Assembly (NCBI GenBank): GCA_937877295.1
Contig: CALFIV010000081.1
Coordinates: 1-5,746, forward strand
Direction: 5' to 3'
DNA: 5,746 nt
From: an uncultured Clostridia bacterium
Lineage (GTDB): Bacteria; Bacillota_A; Clostridia; Christensenellales; CAG-138
A model generated the notes under the pieces. The model searched no databases and was not told where the DNA came from. It worked only from the letters and a program-made list of their open reading frames with translations. Both the position numbers and the translations under genes were made by a program. Positions within the stretch are counted from its first letter, which is position 1. The number at the start of each line of letters is the position of its first letter. Below are positions 5,677 to 5,746 of this stretch, piece after piece.

Positions 5677-5745
5677 TTATTGGATTCGTCCGCTCGCTTC
5701 GAGCACACGGATATCCGGCTCGCAGAGAAACGGCTCGCCCGCAGC
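5677..5745 (-). CDS. C-terminal end of an unrecognised gene (5' end outside window)
   Basis: An open frame enters from the right edge and runs 22 codons to TAA at 5677-5679. It ends in GEPFLCEPDIRVLEASGRIQ (residues 3-22). The sequence looks coding: G/C-rich third positions like the next gene, and a balanced amino-acid mix. The stop is just 24 bases before the MraY-like ATG, a space that holds that gene's ribosome binding site, and no convincing promoter is seen between them. I cannot assign a family from this tail. Context would suggest a cell-wall gene, but that is inference only. Confidence 0.5.
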   Translation of the reverse strand, partial: AAGEPFLCEPDIRVLEASGRIQ

Positions 5746-5746
5746 C

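Noticed and set aside
5692..5704. Small inverted repeat GCTCG-CTT-CGAGC near the right edge
   Set aside because: A 5-bp stem inside the coding end of the partial gene, with no T-run or known operator pattern.

Overview
The window looks like a piece of a moderately GC-rich, endospore-former-type Firmicute chromosome (class Clostridia, possibly an Oscillospiraceae- or Christensenellaceae-like gut lineage). The main reason is the gene order SpoVB/MurJ-type flippase, YabN-type MazG protein, HU, which is a familiar clostridial block (B. subtilis has the related order yabM-yabN). Clear sigma-A-type promoters and strong AGGAGG-type ribosome binding sites agree with this. The family-level placement is inference.

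Layout, left to right. Positions 1-168 hold the C-terminal end of a zinc carboxypeptidase (M14 family). Then come a polytopic lipid flippase (201-1829, spoVB-like) and, one base after its stop, a two-part tetrapyrrole-methylase-like/MazG protein (1831-3252). HU (3357-3629) has its own near-consensus promoter (3269-3297) and ends in a hairpin terminator (3668-3708). Next is a visibly AT-richer P-loop gene of the TmrB (tunicamycin resistance) type (3785-4297). Positions 4298-4695 are non-coding and carry a 12-bp tandem duplication, a perfect hairpin, a 160-bp fold-back MITE/REP-like element with 10-bp perfect terminal inverted repeats (4411-4570), and a terminator reading leftwards. The right side is on the minus strand: a MraY/WecA-superfamily sugar-phosphate transferase (4696-5652), preceded by the last 22 codons of an unrecognised gene (5677-5745) with which it probably forms an operon.

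The theme is the cell envelope: a peptidoglycan-peptidase-like fragment, a lipid-linked precursor flippase, a MraY-like enzyme that would make such lipid-linked precursors, and a relative of a protein that protects against an inhibitor of that enzyme class. HU and MazG are housekeeping genes (nucleoid structure, NTP sanitation). I see no wholly new system. The points most worth a second look are the TmrB-like/MraY-like neighbourhood, the MraY-like protein with an altered His motif, the MazG protein whose methylase half has lost its cofactor-loop signature, a possible leaderless promoter for spoVB, and the composite fold-back element.
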